In this document: positions 4,934-7,355 of the stretch, in pieces
Layout of the letters: every line of letters begins with the position of its first letter
Numbering within the stretch: the stretch's first letter is position 1
DNA from: Candidatus Cloacimonas sp.
Lineage (GTDB): Bacteria > Cloacimonadota > Cloacimonadia > Cloacimonadales > Cloacimonadaceae
Assembly: GCA_035403355.1 (NCBI GenBank)
Contig: DAONFA010000052.1
Span: forward strand, 1-7,355
Direction of reading: 5' to 3'
Length of the DNA: 7,355 nucleotides
Translations under genes and position numbers: made by a program
The notes under the pieces: model-generated
Told to the model about the DNA's origin: nothing
Database searches by the model: none
Seen by the model: only the letters and a program-made list of their open reading frames with translations

Positions 4934-6519
4934 TGAGCATTTATTCTGTTAGGCAATTAAGCCAAATTAGAACTCCAGATGACGCACCTTTGTTTGTCGT
5001 GCGTAGGGACTTATCAGGCGGGGTAAACTCCCGGCAGAACGGCTCTTTAATCGGCGAGACCCAAGCCACCGCCCTTTATAACGCTGACATAGGGACTGGC
5101 GGGGAGTCAAGCAAAAGACCGGGGTCTGTTTTAATCGGAAACGATGTTGGTAATGACTCGATTATCGGACTGCATAATTTCATTATTCAAGGGGCTACCG
5201 ACCAGTTATTAGCTTACGAGGACACGACTCTTTGGAACTGGCTAGGTTCGGGTAACTGGACTTCTTTAAAAGCTGACTTCACTACTTCAACCGAGGTCGG
5301 GATTATCTCGGCAAAAGAAAGCGGACTAGCACCTGATGACATCGCAATCATTCAGAACGGAGTAAATAACGCCTTTAGATTAGACGCCGCCGGAAACTTT
5401 CAGGATTTAGGTTCTACTAGTGGGACAGGTTCGGACTCTCCGCCTAAGTCCACGGTAATGTGTTGGTATGGCAATATAGTATGGGTTCTTTTAAATGACT
5501 TGCTTTATTTCTCTGACGCCTACTCTGCCGATTACTCAACTGCTTTTGACACGGTGTCTAATTCTTTCCGTCTCCCCGTAGGAGCTGAAAGAGGACTAGT
5601 TGCAACTAGAGACACAGGCATTGTCGTAATGGGCGACCAAGCTATTTGGGGTCTTGCTCCTAGCTCGACTCCTTCAGCTACCGACAAACCTGAACCTTTA
5701 ATCACTAATCACGGTGTAGTCAGTAAAAAAGGTTGGTGTCAAGCCGGAGACGACATCTATTACTTCGCCCAAGACGGTTTCAGGGCGTTAAAAAGGACTA
5801 TTCAGGATAAACTTCAAGGCGATGAAAGACCGATTTCTTATAACTTAAAAGACGAGTTTGAGAGGATTAGCTGGGCGTATATCGAACGACTGTCAATGAA
5901 GTATTTTGACAATAAGATTTTTATCTCCGTCCCGACGGGTGCTTCGACTTTCGATACTTGGGTTTATTACACCGCAACTAAAGCATTTATGATTATTCAA
6001 GGGTGGTCGCCAAGATGCTTTGAGACCTACAAAATAGATGGAGAAGAAGGACTTTATTACGGCAAACAAGGTAATGGAGTCGTCTATCAGGCGTGGACTG
6101 GCTATACCGACGAAGGGACTACTTCGACCAATGGCACGGCGATTAACTTCCAAGAGGAAGGACGCAAAGAGGATTTAGATCAACCGCTAGTCAAAAAATC
6201 CGGCGGAGAGGTGGGAGTAAAAGCTAAATCCAGCGGGAACTTTGACCTTGAAGTATGGGCTTCATTTGATGATGCTCCTTATACGCTTTTAGGCACAATG
6301 AACTTATTAGGTTCATTCATTTCATTCCCCACGAATTTCCCTTTAATCTTTACTGACGCAACCATAATCAGAGAGAAGTTTCATTTAGACAGCTACGGCT
6401 CTTGGAACACTTGCAGAATCAAGATAGTCCACAACGACACTAACAGCACAAATGAAATCACAATTTATGAACGCTCGATAGTCAGTTATCCAGAGATTTA
6501 CGAAACGGAGGTTCCATAG
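4933..6519 (+). CDS. P22 gp10-like / tail-tube-B-like neck or nozzle protein
   Basis: This encodes 528 residues. The start, with RRDLSGGVNSRQNGSLI (24-40) and a Glu-x-Gln-Ala...LYNADIGTGGESSKRPGS block (42-65), is the usual opening of phage proteins that bind below the adaptor and seal or extend the neck. Repeated short beta blades follow: LLAYEDTTLWNW (92-103), IAIIQNGVNNAFRLD (138-151 region), GNIVWVLLNDLLYFSDA (180-196), GIVVMGDQAIWGL (229-241) and a GVVSKKGWCQAGDDIYYFAQ stretch (261-280). This pattern suggests a beta-propeller. A C-terminal beta region from about 400 carries REKFHLDSYG and NEITIYERSIV. No signal peptide or membrane segment was seen. Placement directly after an adaptor gene matches P22-like and other short-tailed phages, but similar propellers occur in long-tailed phages, so the virion type is not fixed. 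Start ATG overlaps the previous stop by one base. Confidence 0.75.
   Translation: MSIYSVRQLSQIRTPDDAPLFVVRRDLSGGVNSRQNGSLIGETQATALYNADIGTGGESSKRPGSVLIGNDVGNDSIIGLHNFIIQGATDQLLAYEDTTLWNWLGSGNWTSLKADFTTSTEVGIISAKESGLAPDDIAIIQNGVNNAFRLDAAGNFQDLGSTSGTGSDSPPKSTVMCWYGNIVWVLLNDLLYFSDAYSADYSTAFDTVSNSFRLPVGAERGLVATRDTGIVVMGDQAIWGLAPSSTPSATDKPEPLITNHGVVSKKGWCQAGDDIYYFAQDGFRALKRTIQDKLQGDERPISYNLKDEFERISWAYIERLSMKYFDNKIFISVPTGASTFDTWVYYTATKAFMIIQGWSPRCFETYKIDGEEGLYYGKQGNGVVYQAWTGYTDEGTTSTNGTAINFQEEGRKEDLDQPLVKKSGGEVGVKAKSSGNFDLEVWASFDDAPYTLLGTMNLLGSFISFPTNFPLIFTDATIIREKFHLDSYGSWNTCRIKIVHNDTNSTNEITIYERSIVSYPEIYETEVP
6507..6511 (+). promoter_or_regulatory. Strong Shine-Dalgarno site deciding a GTG start
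   Basis: GGAGG lies 7 bases before GTG at 6519, and the preceding stop TAG shares its final base with that GTG. The strong site justifies the non-ATG start of the 107-residue tail protein. Confidence 0.78.
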
Positions 6520-6842
6520 TGGCAAACATAGTCCTTACAAGGGGCGGTGACCTTCCCGACAACGCCGCAAAAGCAGATTTCCATAATCTAGTCGATAACG
6601 CAACCGCTACGATTGCGGACATTGTCAACGCTGACATTGCTTCCAATGCGGCTATCGTTGATACGAAGTTAGCGACTATCTCAACCGCAGGAAAAGTCAA
6701 TGTCACGGCTCTGACCGCTACCAGTCAATCAAATGGAGATATTTGCTATTTCAACGGAACCTCTTGGGTCAGGTTAGGTATTGGCACAGCAGGACAAACT
6801 TTAACAGTCAACGCTGGGGCTACGGCTCCTACTTGGGCTTAA
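6519..6842 (+). CDS. Short tail-fibre or tail-tip module protein (first paralogue), GTG start
   Basis: This encodes 107 residues. After a basic start, residues 16-54 hold AKADFHNLVDNATATIADIV and NADIASNAAIVDTKLATIS, an alanine-rich helical pattern found near the N-terminus or stalk of many phage tail fibres, probably a trimeric coil. GKVNVTAL (58-65) and a beta-rich end, GDICYFNGTSWVRLGIGTAG (73-91 region), finish with ATAPTWA, a common closing motif of such modules. The protein has no receptor-binding domain of its own, so it may be a short collar, spacer or chaperone-like fibre component. It shares about 47 of its first 75 residues with the next gene by hand alignment. Translation is from GTG with a strong ribosome-binding site. 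Confidence 0.72.
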   Translation: MANIVLTRGGDLPDNAAKADFHNLVDNATATIADIVNADIASNAAIVDTKLATISTAGKVNVTALTATSQSNGDICYFNGTSWVRLGIGTAGQTLTVNAGATAPTWA

Positions 6843-7125
6843 TATGGCAAGAATAAAAATAATCAGAGGCACTAACTTATCTAACACAGCTACCAAGGCG
6901 GATTGTCATAATCTAGTTGACGGAGCTACGGCGCAAATTCACGACATTGTAAATTCAGAGTTTAAGTCCGATGCCGCTATCGTAGACACAAAGTTAGACA
7001 CGATAAAAACCATCGGCAAAGTCAACCTAACAGCCCTTGTGTGTGCAAGCCAAGTAGCAGGGGATATTCTCTATATGAACAATGCCGGTCAGGTAGTCCG
7101 TCTTCCAATCGGCACAGCAGGACAG
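6519..7125 (+). repeat. Tandem duplication of a tail-fibre N-terminal module
   Basis: The two adjacent genes at 6519 and 6844 carry the same roughly 92-95-residue module, spaced 325 bases apart. Hand alignment gives about 47 identities over the first 75 residues without gaps, then one gap before the shared Gly-Thr-Ala-Gly-Gln. At DNA level most third positions differ, but the 14-base GGCACAGCAGGACA is identical at 6783 and 7111. This is an old duplication, with diverged copies and different C-terminal ends. Confidence 0.8.
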
Positions 7126-7355
7126 AAGTTAAGAGTTGGAAATGTGCAGATGGATTATTTTGAATATGCTACCGACCTATTAGCTCAAACTGCCTATGCT
7201 TCAAACTCCAATAGTGCGGGGACGGGTGGGACGATTACAACCGTAGGCAATGATGTAGTTCACGCTTTTACGAGTTCAGGAACATTCACGCCTTTATATA
7301 CAGGCACAGTAAAAGTTTTAGTAGTAGGCGGTGGTGCAGGGGGGGCTTCGGGTGG
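6844..7355 (+). CDS. Tail-fibre/adhesin-like protein with glycine-rich end, 3' end outside window
   Basis: The frame is open from ATG 6844 to the right edge, giving 170 complete codons without a stop. The N-terminal 95 residues are paralogous to the preceding gene product: KAD-HNLVD (18-26), AAIVDTKL (44-51), GKVN-TAL (59-65) and IGTAGQ (89-94) are shared. From about residue 139 the sequence becomes VHAFTSSGTFTP followed by VKVLVVGGGAGGASG, the signature of the glycine-rich domain found in phage receptor-binding adhesins and tail fibres. The gene begins one base after the preceding stop, in a different frame, with no clear Shine-Dalgarno site, so ribosomes probably reinitiate. Its product is a good candidate for the receptor-binding or tail-tip protein; the receptor is unknown. 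It could prove longer, with further adhesive domains beyond the window. Confidence 0.78.
   Translation, partial: MARIKIIRGTNLSNTATKADCHNLVDGATAQIHDIVNSEFKSDAAIVDTKLDTIKTIGKVNLTALVCASQVAGDILYMNNAGQVVRLPIGTAGQKLRVGNVQMDYFEYATDLLAQTAYASNSNSAGTGGTITTVGNDVVHAFTSSGTFTPLYTGTVKVLVVGGGAGGASG

Noticed and set aside
6482..6706. Minus-strand open frame opposite the 107-residue tail protein
   Set aside because: Its Ala/Val/Ser-rich text is the reverse reading of the alanine-rich coil; no start signal or family match was seen.
1..7355. tRNA genes, CRISPR arrays, insertion sequences, promoters and terminators
   Set aside because: None was recognised by eye; genes overlap throughout, no intergenic space exists for such sites, and no repeat-spacer pattern or transposase was seen.

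Overview
The window reads as a piece of a tailed-phage genome, either a free virus or a prophage; the host cannot be determined from it. All eleven genes lie on the plus strand. They are packed without intergenic space: every junction is an overlap of 1 to 26 bases, except a single-base gap near the right end. Both edges cut through genes. The phage assignment rests on the right half, which has a head-tail adaptor-like protein, a large P22 gp10-like or tail-tube-B-like beta-propeller protein, and two related tail-fibre or tail-tip proteins.

Left half (1-4038): a seven-gene cassette that looks like part of a bacterial surface-polysaccharide (O-antigen type) locus. In order it holds the C-terminal part of a radical SAM protein with a short cysteine-rich tail, a DUF6165-like small protein, a transketolase split over two genes (thiamine-diphosphate-binding subunit, then pyrimidine-binding subunit), a class I SAM methyltransferase, and two different GT-A-type glycosyltransferases. 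Together they could make or transfer a modified sugar, possibly branched, deoxy or methylated. The substrate cannot be read from the sequence.

Right half (4022-7355): virion neck and tail genes. The adaptor-like gene starts inside the last glycosyltransferase gene with a clean Shine-Dalgarno site, so the sugar cassette and the neck genes are probably one late transcription unit. The adaptor carries an inserted Ser/Thr/Ala-rich beta domain. Two tandem paralogues follow the propeller protein: a complete 107-residue one, and a longer one that changes into a glycine-rich adhesin-like tail and runs off the right edge (6844 onward).

The most notable signal is the reduced transketolase. The second subunit ends at the edge of its pyrimidine-binding domain and lacks the usual C-terminal domain. 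The first subunit lacks the segment that normally carries the conserved Gly-His-Pro of the substrate channel. The thiamine-diphosphate and Mg2+ residues and the catalytic glutamate are nevertheless kept. A likely reading is a minimal transketolase-like enzyme that supplies a sugar for decorating virions or remodelling the host surface, made in step with the neck and tail proteins. No promoter, terminator, tRNA, CRISPR array or insertion sequence was recognised.
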